Source of the DNA: Sulfitobacter sp. M05 | GTDB lineage: Bacteria; Pseudomonadota; Alphaproteobacteria; Rhodobacterales; Rhodobacteraceae | Direction of reading: 5' to 3' | DNA length: 64,000 nt | Assembly (NCBI RefSeq): GCF_029285175.1 | Contig: NZ_JABEDH010000001.1 | Location: forward strand, 1,426,001 to 1,490,000 | Shown: positions 46,592 to 56,020 of the stretch, piece by piece | Layout: every line of letters starts with the position of its first letter | Position numbering within the stretch: position 1 is the stretch's first letter | Position numbers and translations under genes: made by a program | Notes under the pieces: generated by a model | Told to the model about the DNA's origin: nothing | Seen by the model: the letters and a program-made list of their open reading frames with translations, nothing else | Database searches by the model: none

Positions 46592-46624
46592 CGGGGTCGC
46601 TTCAAACAAGCGGCCCCGTTTTCT
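46592..46624 (+). terminator. Intrinsic terminator, probably bidirectional
   Basis: An 11-bp stem with one G-U pair (CGGGGTCGCTT with AAGCGGCCCCG, loop CAAAC) is followed by TTTTCTT. It lies between the plus-strand acidic-protein gene and the convergent minus-strand DUF2842 gene. Confidence 0.85.
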
Positions 46625-46866
46625 TAATCCAAGCGACTGCTGTCGTCACTCTTCGCGTCCGGATCAGCCTGTCCGACCCCTTTAAAAATGCTCTTGAGCG
46701 GCAACACCCAGGCAACGCCAAGCCCCACATAGATAAGCAGCTCGACCAGCATCGAAGGCCGCTCGAACAAGGCGACGATGTTAAGGGCAACGATCACATA
46801 AAGCGGCATCGCCACCAGAAGGATCACCAGCGACCAACGCCTGCGTGCTTTGTAACTCAGTGCCAC
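46624..46866 (-). CDS. DUF2842 family small membrane protein
   Basis: An 80-residue protein with two transmembrane helices (about residues 12-33 and 41-60) and a charged C-terminal tail. It matches DUF2842, a family of unknown function common in alphaproteobacteria and often next to purA. The start is GTG 46866, 12 bp after the purA stop, so it is likely co-transcribed with purA. The stop abuts the shared terminator. Confidence 0.8.
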   Translation of the reverse strand: MALSYKARRRWSLVILLVAMPLYVIVALNIVALFERPSMLVELLIYVGLGVAWVLPLKSIFKGVGQADPDAKSDDSSRLD

Positions 46867-46878
46867 AGGTGCCTCCGA

Positions 46879-48171
46879 TCAATCCGCAAAAGGATCTGTC
46901 ACCAGAATCGTATCTTCGCGCTCCGGTGAGGTCGACAAAAGCGCCACCGGACAATCAATCAATTCCTCAACACGCCGCACATATTTAATCGCCTCGGCAG
47001 GCAAATCTGCCCAGCTGCGCGCGCCTTCGGTTGACTGGGACCAGCCCGGCATTTCCTCGTAAATCGGCGTGCAACGCGCCTGCTGATCCGCGGCAGTCGG
47101 CAGATACTCAAGCCGCTCCCCGTCCAGCTCGTAACCGGTACAGATTTTCAAAGTCTCGAAACCGTCAAGCACATCCAGCTTGGTGAAGGCAATCCCGTTC
47201 ACCCCCGAGGTCGCACAGGTCTGGCGCACCAGCACCGCATCAAACCACCCACAGCGGCGCTTGCGGCCGGTGTTGGTGCCAAACTCATGGCCCCGCTCAC
47301 CAAGGCGCTGACCGTCCGCATCGTCTAACTCGGCCGGAAACGGGCCTTCGCCAACCCGTGTGGTATAGGCTTTGACAATGCCCAACACGAAATCAATTGT
47401 GCCCGGCCCAACGCCCGTGCCCGTGGCCGCCTGTCCAGCGATCACATTGGACGAGGTCACAAAGGGATAGGTCCCGAAATCAATGTCCAGCAACGCGCCC
47501 TGCGCCCCCTCAAACAGGATCCGTTTGCCCGCTTTGCGCTTTTCATTCAGCACCTTCCAAACCGGTGCCGCATATTCCAGAATGCCCGGCGCAATCTCGC
47601 GAAGGGCGGCCAGCAAAGCGTCACGGTCAACCGGTTCCAATCCCAATCCGCGACGCAGGGCATCGTGATGTACAAGGGCACGGTCCACCCGCATCTCCAG
47701 TGTCGCGTCATCCGCAAGGTCCGCGACACGCACAGACCGGCGGCCCACCTTATCCTCATAGGCCGGCCCGATCCCGCGACCGGTTGTGCCAATCTTGGCG
47801 ACGGAATTCTGCGCCTCGCGCGCGCGGTCCAACTCGCCATGAATTGGCAGGATCAGCGGTGTATTCTCTGCAATCATCAGGGTCTCGGGCGAAACTTCGA
47901 CGCCCTGCGTGCGAATCTGCGCAATCTCTTTCATCAAGTGCCAAGGGTCCAGAACCACCCCGTTGCCAATCACCGACAACTTGCCACCCCGAACGATCCC
48001 CGACGGCAATGCGGCCAGTTTGAACACTTCGCCGTCAATCACCAAAGTATGACCCGCATTGTGCCCGCCCTGAAAGCGCGCGATCACATCGGCACGTTCC
48101 GACAGCCAGTCGACGATTTTGCCTTTTCCCTCGTCACCCCATTGGGCTCCGACAACAACGACATTGGCCAT
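46879..48171 (-). CDS. purA: Adenylosuccinate synthase
   Basis: A 430-residue GTP-dependent enzyme that joins IMP and aspartate to form adenylosuccinate, the first committed step to AMP. It starts [21 protein letters not shown] with the P-loop and catalytic Asp, and has [23 protein letters not shown] and TKLDVLDGF. Length is standard. A longer frame upstream to 48237 has no homology, so ATG 48171 is used. Housekeeping gene followed by the DUF2842 gene. Confidence 0.97.
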   Translation of the reverse strand: MANVVVVGAQWGDEGKGKIVDWLSERADVIARFQGGHNAGHTLVIDGEVFKLAALPSGIVRGGKLSVIGNGVVLDPWHLMKEIAQIRTQGVEVSPETLMIAENTPLILPIHGELDRAREAQNSVAKIGTTGRGIGPAYEDKVGRRSVRVADLADDATLEMRVDRALVHHDALRRGLGLEPVDRDALLAALREIAPGILEYAAPVWKVLNEKRKAGKRILFEGAQGALLDIDFGTYPFVTSSNVIAGQAATGTGVGPGTIDFVLGIVKAYTTRVGEGPFPAELDDADGQRLGERGHEFGTNTGRKRRCGWFDAVLVRQTCATSGVNGIAFTKLDVLDGFETLKICTGYELDGERLEYLPTAADQQARCTPIYEEMPGWSQSTEGARSWADLPAEAIKYVRRVEELIDCPVALLSTSPEREDTILVTDPFAD

Positions 48172-48459
48172 AATGTTCTTTCCTTTGCAGATATCCGCGC
48201 CCGTCATAGCGGCCACGCCGCGTCCGGGAAACCGCAAAACGCACCCTTTCCCCTCTTTTTGGCCTTATATACTGTCCGCACTCTCTGCCCGCACCGGCCG
48301 TAGACATTTACCACCTGCCCGCGCTATAGCATTTCGAACAACACTTGAATCACTTGCTCGCAGCCTGTCCCATTGGACCACCGCAAAAAGTGCTTGGTGA
48401 TGCCTCAAGTTAAACCCGAAAAGCTTTAGGCATCCACAATCCGCAACAAGGACATCCAC

Positions 48460-48855
48460 ATGGGCTTTATTCTGCGCTGGCTCTGCGCCTTCCTCCTGCT
48501 GAGTGCGACCTTCAATCCGACGCCATACAACTATATCAGCTGGGTCCGCAGTTACGGCAATGCCAACCTGTCGATCGCCGTGCTGACAGGGCTTCTCTTG
48601 GGCATCGGCTATATCATCTACCTGCGCGCCACCCTGCGTTCGATCGGTGCCGCGGGCATGGTTCTGGTGATGGCCCTCGTCGGGGCCTGCCTCTGGGTGC
48701 TGTATGATTTGGGCGTGCTGCGCCTCGATGACCGCAACTTCAACCTCTGGCTTGGGCTCGGGGCGCTCAGCTTTGTATTGGGCATCGGCCTCAGCTGGAG
48801 CCATGTGCGCCGCATGCTTTCAGGGCAGGCCGATATGGATGATGTCGACGAATAA
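48460..48855 (+). CDS. Small four-helix membrane protein (DUF6524-like)
   Basis: A 131-residue integral membrane protein with about four helices (residues 3-18, 37-55, 63-84, 98-112) and an acidic tail. It resembles the uncharacterised DUF6524 family; I cannot confirm this without a search. No catalytic motif is visible. It stands alone between purA (divergent, 288-bp gap) and the nitrile hydratase operon (convergent). Confidence 0.75.
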   Translation: MGFILRWLCAFLLLSATFNPTPYNYISWVRSYGNANLSIAVLTGLLLGIGYIIYLRATLRSIGAAGMVLVMALVGACLWVLYDLGVLRLDDRNFNLWLGLGALSFVLGIGLSWSHVRRMLSGQADMDDVDE

Positions 48856-48898
48856 AGGGCGGCAAGCGGAGTGATTTGGCCATCGGCCAAAAGCGCCC

Positions 48899-49213
48899 TC
48901 AGACGTCCGCCAGCGTGACCGGCGCGCCATGTGGCGTGCTGAGATAGGCCGCTTCCCAAGCATCACGCAGGGCGGTGACCTCCGCAGGGGCGGCCATGCC
49001 GATCTCGGCCAGAAACCCTTCCAGCGTTTCCAGCCAAGCGGCAAAATAATCTTCACCGCCATTAAGTTCCCGCGCCAGACCGTGCTGCTTCAAGGTCGCG
49101 CCGAACCGCTCCGCCCAGGCAGCCCATTCAAAATGTCCCGCCTCGTTCAGATGAACGGTCAAGGCAAAAACCTGCGCGTGCCAAGGCGCTTGGAAAACCG
49201 GTTCCGGCTTCAT
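48899..49213 (-). CDS. Nitrile hydratase accessory/activator-like protein
   Basis: A 104-residue protein resembling the N-terminal half of nitrile hydratase beta subunits (FQAPWHAQVFALTVHLNEAG; FEWAAWAERFGATL), the family annotated as nitrile hydratase accessory protein. Such small proteins bind the alpha subunit and help insert the metal. ATG 49213 overlaps the beta-subunit stop (ATGA); a longer frame from 49240 is unlikely. It is the third gene of the operon alpha-beta-accessory. Confidence 0.85.
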   Translation of the reverse strand: MKPEPVFQAPWHAQVFALTVHLNEAGHFEWAAWAERFGATLKQHGLARELNGGEDYFAAWLETLEGFLAEIGMAAPAEVTALRDAWEAAYLSTPHGAPVTLADV

Positions 49214-49887
49214 TCGCCCCGCTCCAGATAGCTTTGCCACATGTCCACAACCACCTCATCCTGCGGGTGTTCGGGGTGCGCCCATAACGCGGAAGCCGCA
49301 AACCCCACCGCATAAAGCGGTTCCGGCGCTTCGCCGCCGCCATGGGCATTACTGTCGGGAAACACATGCGCCCCATGCAGGCGCAGAATCCGCCCCCGTG
49401 CCCCAGCCGCATAAGACGGCAAACGGGTGTGCCCGCCGCTGACCTGCGCATTTTGCGCAAATTTACGCGCAACAACCACATCCCCGGCGACAAAGGCCGG
49501 TGCCACATCTGACGGACGCTCGACGGGTCCGCCCTTGGCCAGAACACCGGCGACCCGATCCGCGCTTAACCGGCGCTCGGCCAGCGGGCTGGGCGCAGGG
49601 TCCGTCAGTCCTGCCAGTTCGTCGCGCGTGATAACCCCGGTCTGAACCAGAATATTCGCCAACCCGCCCAGCCATTTTTCATAATAGGAAAACCGCATGT
49701 AATCCTTGGGAGACAGGCATTCGCGGGCATGGCGCGACATGTCAATGTTGAAGGCCCCGACCGCCCCGGTGGCCACAGTCAGCGCCATGGCGCGCGGATG
49801 CCAGTCAGCGTGGAAAATCACCCCCTCCGCTTCAGGCTCAACCGGGCCATCGCCAAAACGCCCGCCCATATCATGCAGCCGGCTCAT
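49210..49887 (-). CDS. nthB: Nitrile hydratase, beta subunit
   Basis: A 225-residue beta subunit, beginning [16 protein letters not shown], a strongly conserved start, with [16 protein letters not shown] mid-protein and [15 protein letters not shown] near residue 155 as in SH3-like beta-subunit C-termini. It pairs with the metal-bearing alpha subunit to hydrate nitriles to amides. ATG 49887 overlaps the alpha-subunit stop by 4 bp. Confidence 0.93.
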   Translation of the reverse strand: MSRLHDMGGRFGDGPVEPEAEGVIFHADWHPRAMALTVATGAVGAFNIDMSRHARECLSPKDYMRFSYYEKWLGGLANILVQTGVITRDELAGLTDPAPSPLAERRLSADRVAGVLAKGGPVERPSDVAPAFVAGDVVVARKFAQNAQVSGGHTRLPSYAAGARGRILRLHGAHVFPDSNAHGGGEAPEPLYAVGFAASALWAHPEHPQDEVVVDMWQSYLERGE

Positions 49888-50501
49888 GGCTGGCCCGCCA
49901 GTCCGGTGCCGATCATGCTGTCACGGGTAACAAGGGCCATCAGCGCCGCCTCGTCCATGCCCTCTGTCCCCGCAGGACGCTTGGGGATCACCAGATAGCG
50001 CATCTCGGCCGTGCTGTCCCAGACCCGCACTGCCGTTTCATCCGGCAACACCACCCCAAAATCGGCCAGTACCTTGCGCGGTTCCCGTACCACCCGGGCG
50101 CGATAAGCATCGGATTTGTACCAGCCCGGCGGAATTCCCAACAGCGGCCATGGGTAACAGCTGCACAGGGTGCAGACGACCATGTTATGCACCGAATCTG
50201 TGTTCTCTACCGCGACCATGTGTTCGCCTTGGCGTCCGTAAAACCCCAGATCGGCCACAACTGCGGTCGCGTCCTCCAACAAGGCTGCGCGAAACGCCGG
50301 GTTGGACCATGCGCGCGCCACCACCAGCGCCCCGTTGCGCGGTCCGATCTTGTTTTCATAGGTATCTATGATCTCATCCAGAGCGGCCGGATCAATCAGG
50401 CCCTTCTTGGTCAACAGGGATTCCAATGCCTTGACCCGCAAAGCAGGATCAACAGGCAAAAGCGCGTGCGGGTCATCATGTGAAGCGTGATCATGTGGCA
50501 T
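49884..50501 (-). CDS. nthA: Nitrile hydratase, alpha subunit (cobalt type)
   Basis: A 205-residue alpha subunit with the metal claw [14 protein letters not shown]; Thr at the second position (CTLCSC) is the signature of cobalt rather than iron enzymes (CSLCSC). The cysteines would be oxidised to sulfenate and sulfinate. It catalyses nitrile to amide conversion in the cytoplasm. First gene of alpha-beta-accessory. No amidase gene lies next to it, so the amide must be processed elsewhere or is the end product. Confidence 0.95.
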   Translation of the reverse strand: MPHDHASHDDPHALLPVDPALRVKALESLLTKKGLIDPAALDEIIDTYENKIGPRNGALVVARAWSNPAFRAALLEDATAVVADLGFYGRQGEHMVAVENTDSVHNMVVCTLCSCYPWPLLGIPPGWYKSDAYRARVVREPRKVLADFGVVLPDETAVRVWDSTAEMRYLVIPKRPAGTEGMDEAALMALVTRDSMIGTGLAGQP

Positions 50502-50677
50502 ATGCGAAACCTGCCCCAGCTTTCACGGCTTGTCCATTTGCTTTCTTCGCGCGATTTATATTCTTCACGCCATTTACATTCTTCCCGAATGAGCCGCCTC
50601 AGACAGGCGTTCCTCCCTTGCCCCGCCGCGCAAAGATGAATAGATAGCCGCAAACGCCAACCGAAAGCAGCCCTACC

Positions 50678-51037
50678 ATGGAAAATGTCGTTCTGATTAT
50701 CCACCTATTGCTGGCCCTCGGCCTGATTGCCGTTGTGCTGATGCAACGATCCGAAGGCGGCGGCCTTGGCATGGGCGGCGGCGGCGGTGGGGCCGTTCCG
50801 GGACGTTCGGCGGCAACGGCACTGGGCAAACTGACATGGATCCTCGGGGCGGCCTTTCTGGTCACCTCAATCACCCTGACGATCATCGTGGCCCAGAAAT
50901 CTTCCGGCGCTTCCGTGATTGACCGCCTGGGTGCCGCAGCGCCTGCCCCTGTGCAGAGCGACACATCGGTGCCTTCCGGTGATCTGCTGCTGCCCCCTGC
51001 GGACAGCGACGCGCCACTGGTTCCGGTTTCCGAATAA
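50678..51037 (+). CDS. secG: Preprotein translocase subunit SecG
   Basis: A 119-residue inner-membrane protein with two helices (residues 3-19 and about 54-74) joined by the SecG loop MQRSEGGGLGMGGGG, then an Ala/Pro/Ser-rich tail typical of alphaproteobacterial SecG. It assists SecYE and SecA in protein export. A strong hairpin and pyrG follow. Confidence 0.93.
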   Translation: MENVVLIIHLLLALGLIAVVLMQRSEGGGLGMGGGGGGAVPGRSAATALGKLTWILGAAFLVTSITLTIIVAQKSSGASVIDRLGAAAPAPVQSDTSVPSGDLLLPPADSDAPLVPVSE

Positions 51038-51057
51038 CCACTTACATCTAAACCTTG

Positions 51058-51099
51058 AGGCCCAGCCATTTATTGCAACATGATGTTGCGGGCTGGCCT
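51058..51099 (+). other. Long stem-loop between secG and pyrG
   Basis: AGGCC-C-AGCC pairs with GGCT-GGCCT (9 bp with one bulged C), enclosing a second hairpin GCAACA-TGA-TGTTGC. No U-run follows (TTGCTTTGG), so it is a poor intrinsic terminator; it could be a Rho-independent-like stabiliser of the secG mRNA end or part of the pyrG leader. Confidence 0.5.
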
Positions 51100-51214
51100 T
51101 GCTTTGGTGCGGCGAATCCTGTTATTCTTAAATCCCGTGATGGTGCGGCTTTGAGCCCATGCCACTTGCGGAGATTCCGCACAGTTTCAAAAATTCACGG
51201 GGGTCTTCGGGCAC

Positions 51215-52861
51215 ATGGCACGCTATATTTTCATCACCGGCGGTGTGGTTTCATCCCTTGGCAAAGGTCTGGCTTCGGCCGCTTTGGGGGCATTACTGCA
51301 AGCCCGCGGCTACTCTGTCCGGCTGCGCAAACTTGACCCCTATCTGAACGTCGATCCCGGCACGATGAGCCCGTTTGAACACGGCGAGGTTTTTGTTACC
51401 GACGATGGGGCCGAAACCGACCTTGATCTGGGCCACTACGAACGCTTTACCGGCGTTCCAGCACGGATGACCGATTCCGTTTCCTCCGGGCGGATCTACT
51501 CCACCGTGCTAGAGAAAGAACGGCGCGGCGATTATCTGGGTAAAACCATTCAGGTCGTCCCCCATGTTACCAATGAAATCAAAGACTTCCTTAAGGTTGG
51601 CGATGATGAAGTTGATTTCATGCTTTGCGAAATCGGCGGCACGGTTGGCGACATCGAGGGCCTGCCCTTCTTTGAAGCGATCCGCCAGTTTGCCCATGAC
51701 AAGCCGCGCGGCCAATGCATCTTTATGCATCTGACACTGCTGCCCTATCTGGCGGCATCTGGAGAGTTGAAGACCAAACCGACCCAGCATTCGGTCAAGG
51801 AATTGCAAAGCATCGGTATTGCTCCGGATATTCTGGTCTGCCGGTCAGAACACCCGATCCCCGAGAAAGAACGCGAGAAAATCGCCCTGTTCTGTAACGT
51901 GCGTAAGGAACATGTGGTCGCCGCCTATGACCTGAGTTCGATTTATGAGGCCCCGTTGGCCTATCACGCACAGGGCCTGGATCAGGCGGTATTGGACGCC
52001 TTTGACATCTCTCCCGCCCCCAAGCCCGACCTGAGCGTCTGGCATGATGTCTACGACCGCGTTCACAACCCCGAAGGCGAAGTAAGGGTCGCGATTGTCG
52101 GCAAATACACGCAGCTGGAAGATGCCTATAAATCCATCGCCGAGGCCCTGACCCACGGCGGCATGGCCAACCGGGTTAAGGTCAAGGTCGAATGGGTCGA
52201 CGCCGAAGTCTTTGACAGCAGCGAAGACGTCTCGAGCCACCTTGAGGGCTATCACGCGATCCTCGTTCCCGGTGGCTTTGGCGAGCGCGGCACGGAAGGC
52301 AAGATCAAGGCCGCACAATACGCCCGCGAACAGAAGGTGCCCTATCTTGGCATCTGCCTGGGAATGCAAATGGCGGTCATCGAAGCGGCCCGCAACGTGG
52401 CCGGCGTGAAAACCGCCGGCTCCGAAGAGTTCGATCATGAGGCCGGCAAAAAACGTTTTGAGCCAGTGGTCTATCACCTGAAGGAATGGGTACAGGGCAA
52501 TCACAAGGTCGAACGCAAGGTCGGCGATGACAAAGGCGGCACCATGCGATTGGGTGCCTATGACGCAACCCTGACCGCCGGATCGCGCGTCGCCGAGGCC
52601 TATGGCACCACGACGATTGATGAACGCCACCGCCACCGCTACGAGGTCGATATCGCCTATAAGGATCAGTTGGAGAAAGCCGGTCTGGCATTTTCCGGCA
52701 TGTCACCTGATGGCAAACTGCCCGAGATCGTCGAATGGCCGGATCATCCATGGTTCATCGGGGTCCAGTTTCACCCCGAGCTGAAATCAAAACCGTTTGA
52801 TCCGCACCCGCTGTTCAAGGATTTCGTACGCGCGGCAAAAGACATGTCGCGTCTGGTGTAA
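51215..52861 (+). CDS. pyrG: CTP synthase
   Basis: A 548-residue enzyme making CTP from UTP, ATP and glutamine. The N-terminal synthase domain has [15 protein letters not shown] and [11 protein letters not shown]; the C-terminal class I amidotransferase domain starts near residue 290 and has GICLGMQ with the catalytic Cys and a terminal FHPE with the His and Glu. Length is standard. A terminator-like hairpin follows its stop. Confidence 0.97.
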   Translation: MARYIFITGGVVSSLGKGLASAALGALLQARGYSVRLRKLDPYLNVDPGTMSPFEHGEVFVTDDGAETDLDLGHYERFTGVPARMTDSVSSGRIYSTVLEKERRGDYLGKTIQVVPHVTNEIKDFLKVGDDEVDFMLCEIGGTVGDIEGLPFFEAIRQFAHDKPRGQCIFMHLTLLPYLAASGELKTKPTQHSVKELQSIGIAPDILVCRSEHPIPEKEREKIALFCNVRKEHVVAAYDLSSIYEAPLAYHAQGLDQAVLDAFDISPAPKPDLSVWHDVYDRVHNPEGEVRVAIVGKYTQLEDAYKSIAEALTHGGMANRVKVKVEWVDAEVFDSSEDVSSHLEGYHAILVPGGFGERGTEGKIKAAQYAREQKVPYLGICLGMQMAVIEAARNVAGVKTAGSEEFDHEAGKKRFEPVVYHLKEWVQGNHKVERKVGDDKGGTMRLGAYDATLTAGSRVAEAYGTTTIDERHRHRYEVDIAYKDQLEKAGLAFSGMSPDGKLPEIVEWPDHPWFIGVQFHPELKSKPFDPHPLFKDFVRAAKDMSRLV

Positions 52862-52887
52862 CGGCCCGAACCGTTTCAATGTACCCA

Positions 52888-52915
52888 TCAGAACCCGCAA
52901 GGGTTCTGAACTTTT
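52888..52915 (+). terminator. Terminator-like hairpin after pyrG
   Basis: TCAGAACCC-GCAA-GGGTTCTGA is a perfect 9-bp stem with a GNRA tetraloop, followed by ACTTTTC. The T-run is short but the stem is strong; rlmJ starts 16 bp further on. Confidence 0.65.
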
Positions 52916-52930
52916 CGGCAAAGGTGACAG

Positions 52931-53707
52931 ATGCTTTCATACCAACACATCTATCACGCCGGAAATCTGGCAGATGTCCATAAACACGGGCTGCTGGCGT
53001 GGATGCTGGACTACCTCACGCACAAAGACAAACCGCTGACCTATATTGAAACCCACGGCGGGCGGGCGATTTACGATTTGGCCGACGGGGCCGCGCGCAA
53101 GACCGGCGAGGCCGCGCAAGGCATCCAGAAAACCCGTCACTGGTTCGGTCCCCAGCACCCGTTTTCCCGCGTTTTGCAACAGACCGCGCAATCCGATGGG
53201 CCGGACAGCTATCCCGGCTCTCCGTTGATTGCGGCCAGCCTGCTGCGCGCCAGTGACAGCATCCATCTGGCCGAGTTACACCCGCAGGAACATGCGGCCC
53301 TGACCTTGGCCATGTCCCCCTATCCCGCGAAAATCCACCTGCGGGACGGATTTGACATGGCCCATGGGCTGACTCCGCCAACCCCGCGCCGCGGCATGAT
53401 GCTGATTGATCCCAGCTATGAAATCAAAGACGACTACCTTGCCATCCCGCGCCATATCGCCAAATTTTCCCGCGCATGGAATGTCGGTATTATTGCGCTC
53501 TGGTACCCGATCCTGACCAACAAGGCGCATTTGCCGATGCTTAACGCTTTGATGATCGACCACCCACAGGCCCTGCGCCACGAGGTCCGGTTTCCGCCTG
53601 CGCGCCCCGGTCATGGGATGGTCGGATCAGGCATGTTCGTGATAAACCCACCCTATGGGATGGATGTCGAAGCCGGCAAACTCAGTCAGAAATTCAACAC
53701 GCTTTAA
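52931..53707 (+). CDS. rlmJ: 23S rRNA (adenine-2030-N6)-methyltransferase RlmJ
   Basis: A 258-residue SAM-dependent methyltransferase with the family opening MLSYQHIYHAGNLADVHKH, TYIETHGGRAIYDL, and the catalytic DPPY-like motif LIDPSYEIK near residue 158; the C-terminus MVGSGMFVINPPYG is also typical. It methylates A2030 of 23S rRNA. It is 12 bp upstream of the DUF1330 gene. Confidence 0.93.
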   Translation: MLSYQHIYHAGNLADVHKHGLLAWMLDYLTHKDKPLTYIETHGGRAIYDLADGAARKTGEAAQGIQKTRHWFGPQHPFSRVLQQTAQSDGPDSYPGSPLIAASLLRASDSIHLAELHPQEHAALTLAMSPYPAKIHLRDGFDMAHGLTPPTPRRGMMLIDPSYEIKDDYLAIPRHIAKFSRAWNVGIIALWYPILTNKAHLPMLNALMIDHPQALRHEVRFPPARPGHGMVGSGMFVINPPYGMDVEAGKLSQKFNTL

Positions 53708-53719
53708 GGGAGGCCCGAC

Positions 53720-54013
53720 ATGCCCAAAGGATACTGGATCGCCACGATGGACGTAAAAGACGCCGAGGTCTACGACACCTACCGCGCGGCCAATGCCAAA
53801 CCGCTGGCGGATTTCGGTGCCCGGTTTGTGGTGCGGGGCGGCACACAGGTGCAGACCGAAGGCACCTGGCGGAGCCGCACCGTGGTCATCGAATTCGACA
53901 GCTATGCGGATGCCATCGCCTGTTATGAAAGCGAAGGCTACAAAGCCGCCAAGGACATCCGGCTGCCTGTTTCGGACAATAACATGGTGATTGTCGAAGG
54001 GTACGAAAACTAG
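53720..54013 (+). CDS. DUF1330 family protein
   Basis: A 97-residue ferredoxin-like (dimeric alpha-beta barrel) protein, MPKGYWIATMDVKDAEVYDTY followed by GGTQVQTEG and VVIEFDSYADAIACYES, matching DUF1330. Function unknown; relatives are small cytoplasmic dimers. It is 12 bp after rlmJ with a good ribosome site (AGGGAGG), so both are likely co-transcribed. Confidence 0.88.
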   Translation: MPKGYWIATMDVKDAEVYDTYRAANAKPLADFGARFVVRGGTQVQTEGTWRSRTVVIEFDSYADAIACYESEGYKAAKDIRLPVSDNNMVIVEGYEN

Positions 54014-54339
54014 GCGAGGCCCCCCAGTCTCAGGAAAAACCCCAAAATCCGCACGAACTGTGCTAGGATCTGTGGACATTCACTGCATGCCCTCAGCGCG
54101 AGACAGATTTTGCCTTGTGCGAAGTATTCCGCGCGAAGGCATGCCGGCATACGAAGTGCCAATACTGAAGAGCAGGGCAAAATCTGCCGCGCCGCTGTGC
54201 GGTTTCGCGCATTTTCGCCCGCACTTCGCTATTTGAGATTGAATTAACCCGTTAGTCCTGCGCTCAAATGCCGGCGCGAACGAAAATTCGACTGAAACTG
54301 AGGGTATGCAATGAGTGTCCAAAGGCCCTAAGATGGGGT
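54014..54339. other. Intergenic region with a large imperfect palindrome
   Basis: No gene is supported in these 326 bp; an 80-codon minus-strand frame (54080-54322) has no recognisable features and is explained by the palindrome. The region holds the long inverted repeat at 54104-54186 and a shorter hairpin GTGCGG with CCGCAC at 54197-54224. Confidence 0.5.
54104..54186. repeat. Long imperfect palindrome, REP- or MITE-like
   Basis: CAGATTTTGCC (54104-54114) is matched perfectly by GGCAAAATCTG (54176-54186). Inside, AGTATT (54123-54128) pairs with AATACT (54161-54166), and the core carries the perfect palindromes GGCATGCC (54138-54145) and ATGCCGGCAT (54141-54150). The flanks are also GC-symmetric. 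The nested symmetry would let about 80 nt fold into one long hairpin. Confidence 0.55.
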
Positions 54340-54990
54340 ATGAAACCTTTGGCAGCCCTGTTTCTGGCCTTTGCCCCCATCACCGCCTCCGCTTGCGGCG
54401 CTCCTGTCTGCCTTGTTGATCCCGACAGCCTGAGCCTGACGCGTGTCATCACGTTTGAAGGCGAACGCGCCGGCGGTGGACCGGGACACAAGATTGATGA
54501 TGTTCTACCCTTACAGGGGGCGAAGTTCGGTGAACATTTCGCCGGCCAACATATCGCTGCCCGTGGCCCACATGACGAGGTTAAGGGACATGCCTTAGCG
54601 CCTTTGACCCTGATGGCAGGACTTGCGGGACAAAACCTATCCTTGGTGAACTTTCAGGGAAACAATGTCTTAAATGGTTATGGCCGCGCTGGTTTCCCGA
54701 AACGTGATGCACAGGGCGAAGGTGCCATAGCGGTACAGTTTGATCAGGATCAGTCTGCCCTCGCCTTTGATCTGCGCGGCGGCGAGGCCGGCACGGCGCT
54801 GGTGCATTTCTACCGCCGCGATGGCAGCCTGATCACCCCTGTTCCCGTCCAGCCCACCGGCGAATTCGCCGTGGCCTTTCTGCGCAGCGGCGGACATGCG
54901 GACATTGCCGGCCTTATCATCACAAATACTGACCCGCAGGGGTTGGCAATCGACACTTTACGCTTTGGAAAACCACCCGAGATGAGTTAA
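54340..54990 (+). CDS. Secreted protein of unknown function
   Basis: A 216-residue protein with a Sec signal peptide (MKPLAALFLAFAPITASA, cleavage before CGAPVC) at the chosen ATG 54340; an upstream frame to 54268 would spoil the signal. The mature part is predicted beta-rich (VITFEGERAGGG; NLSLVNFQGNNVLNGYG; AIAVQFDQDQSALAFDLRGG), like the jelly-roll adhesion or carbohydrate-binding folds, but I do not recognise a family. Two cysteines at the mature N-terminus may form a disulfide. It lies 11 bp upstream of a TerB-like gene. Confidence 0.7.
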   Translation: MKPLAALFLAFAPITASACGAPVCLVDPDSLSLTRVITFEGERAGGGPGHKIDDVLPLQGAKFGEHFAGQHIAARGPHDEVKGHALAPLTLMAGLAGQNLSLVNFQGNNVLNGYGRAGFPKRDAQGEGAIAVQFDQDQSALAFDLRGGEAGTALVHFYRRDGSLITPVPVQPTGEFAVAFLRSGGHADIAGLIITNTDPQGLAIDTLRFGKPPEMS

Positions 54991-55001
54991 CAGTTATTGT
55001 T

Positions 55002-55439
55002 ATGTTTGATCGTCTTTTCCCCCGCCGCGCGCCGGAGCCGAAACCACTGCCCCAGCCCAACGCGCAACTGGCGCTTGGTGCCTTGCTGGTGCGGGTCGCT
55101 TTTGCAGATCGCAACTACCGCGCCACCGAGATCGGCCAGATCGACCGCATTCTGGCCCGCACGTTTGATATTGGCCCAATAGAGGCTGCAAAACTGCGCG
55201 CCACCGCCGAAGCGCTTGAACGGGACGCCCCCGAAACGCCGGAATTTGCGCGTATCCTGCGCGAAGAAGTCGACTATGCGCATCGGCTGGCATTGGGCGA
55301 GGCCATGTGGTCGGTTGCCTTGTCTGACGGGCACCGACATGAAAAGGAAGAAATCCAGCTTCTGGCGATCGAGACCGCGCTGGGTCTGACTGATCAAGAT
55401 ATTGAGGACCTGCACGAAAGAGCAATGCGTACGCTCTGA
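55002..55439 (+). CDS. TerB-like protein, first of a tandem pair
   Basis: A 145-residue helical protein matching the TerB/tellurite-resistance-like fold: ALGALLVRVAFADRNYRATEIGQIDRIL and LGEAMWSVALSDGHRHEKEEI, each helix pair carrying the acidic D-x-x-E positions. TerB-like proteins bind metal and act in stress or membrane-linked processes. Its residues 20-145 resemble the next gene product, so the pair arose by duplication. It is 11 bp after the secreted-protein gene. Confidence 0.82.
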   Translation: MFDRLFPRRAPEPKPLPQPNAQLALGALLVRVAFADRNYRATEIGQIDRILARTFDIGPIEAAKLRATAEALERDAPETPEFARILREEVDYAHRLALGEAMWSVALSDGHRHEKEEIQLLAIETALGLTDQDIEDLHERAMRTL

Positions 55440-55476
55440 CTTGGCCTTTTGATCTGACGCCCCTATATGAACCTCT

Positions 55477-55917
55477 ATGTTTGGTGATTTCCTAAAACGG
55501 CTGACACAGCCTGACCCCGCCCCGCTGGCAGATGGTGATGCACGTCTAGCCCTTACCGCGCTTTTGGTGCGTGTCGCCCGGTCTGACAACGACTATGCCG
55601 ACGCGGAAGCCCGCAGGATCGAAGAAATTGCCGCCGCACGTTATGGTCTGGACGCCGGACAGGCGCGGGATTTGCGCGCGCAGGGCGAGGCGCTGGAACG
55701 CGAGGCCCCTGACACCGTGCGCTTTACCCGTGCGATCAAAGATGCGGTTGCCTACGAGGATCGTCTGGCCGTAATCGAGGCCTTGTGGCAGGTGGTTCTG
55801 ACAGACGGCGCGCGTTCAGACGAGGAAAACGCCCTGTTGCGCCTTGTGGCGAGCCTGCTGGGAGTGACTGACACCGACAGCCATACCGCCCGCCAACGCG
55901 TGGCACGCAACAGCTGA
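55477..55917 (+). CDS. TerB-like protein, second of a tandem pair
   Basis: A 146-residue paralogue of the upstream protein (LALTALLVRVARSDNDYADAE; VIEALWQVVLTDGARSDEENALL), same TerB-like fold and acidic positions, and the same N-terminal FGDFLKRL/FDRLFPRR opening. The 37-bp spacing suggests co-transcription. Function unknown. Confidence 0.82.
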   Translation: MFGDFLKRLTQPDPAPLADGDARLALTALLVRVARSDNDYADAEARRIEEIAAARYGLDAGQARDLRAQGEALEREAPDTVRFTRAIKDAVAYEDRLAVIEALWQVVLTDGARSDEENALLRLVASLLGVTDTDSHTARQRVARNS

Positions 55918-56020
55918 GCCGCTGACTTTGGGGCAGTTTTCTCCGTACGCTACCGAATCCATTGCAATCCGAAGCGTTTTACCCCCTTATTCCAAGTGGT
56001 AAACAGCAAGAGTACCCCGC

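Noticed and set aside
54080..54322. An 80-codon minus-strand frame in the intergenic region
   Set aside because: Explained by the long palindrome; no ribosome site or homology is visible.
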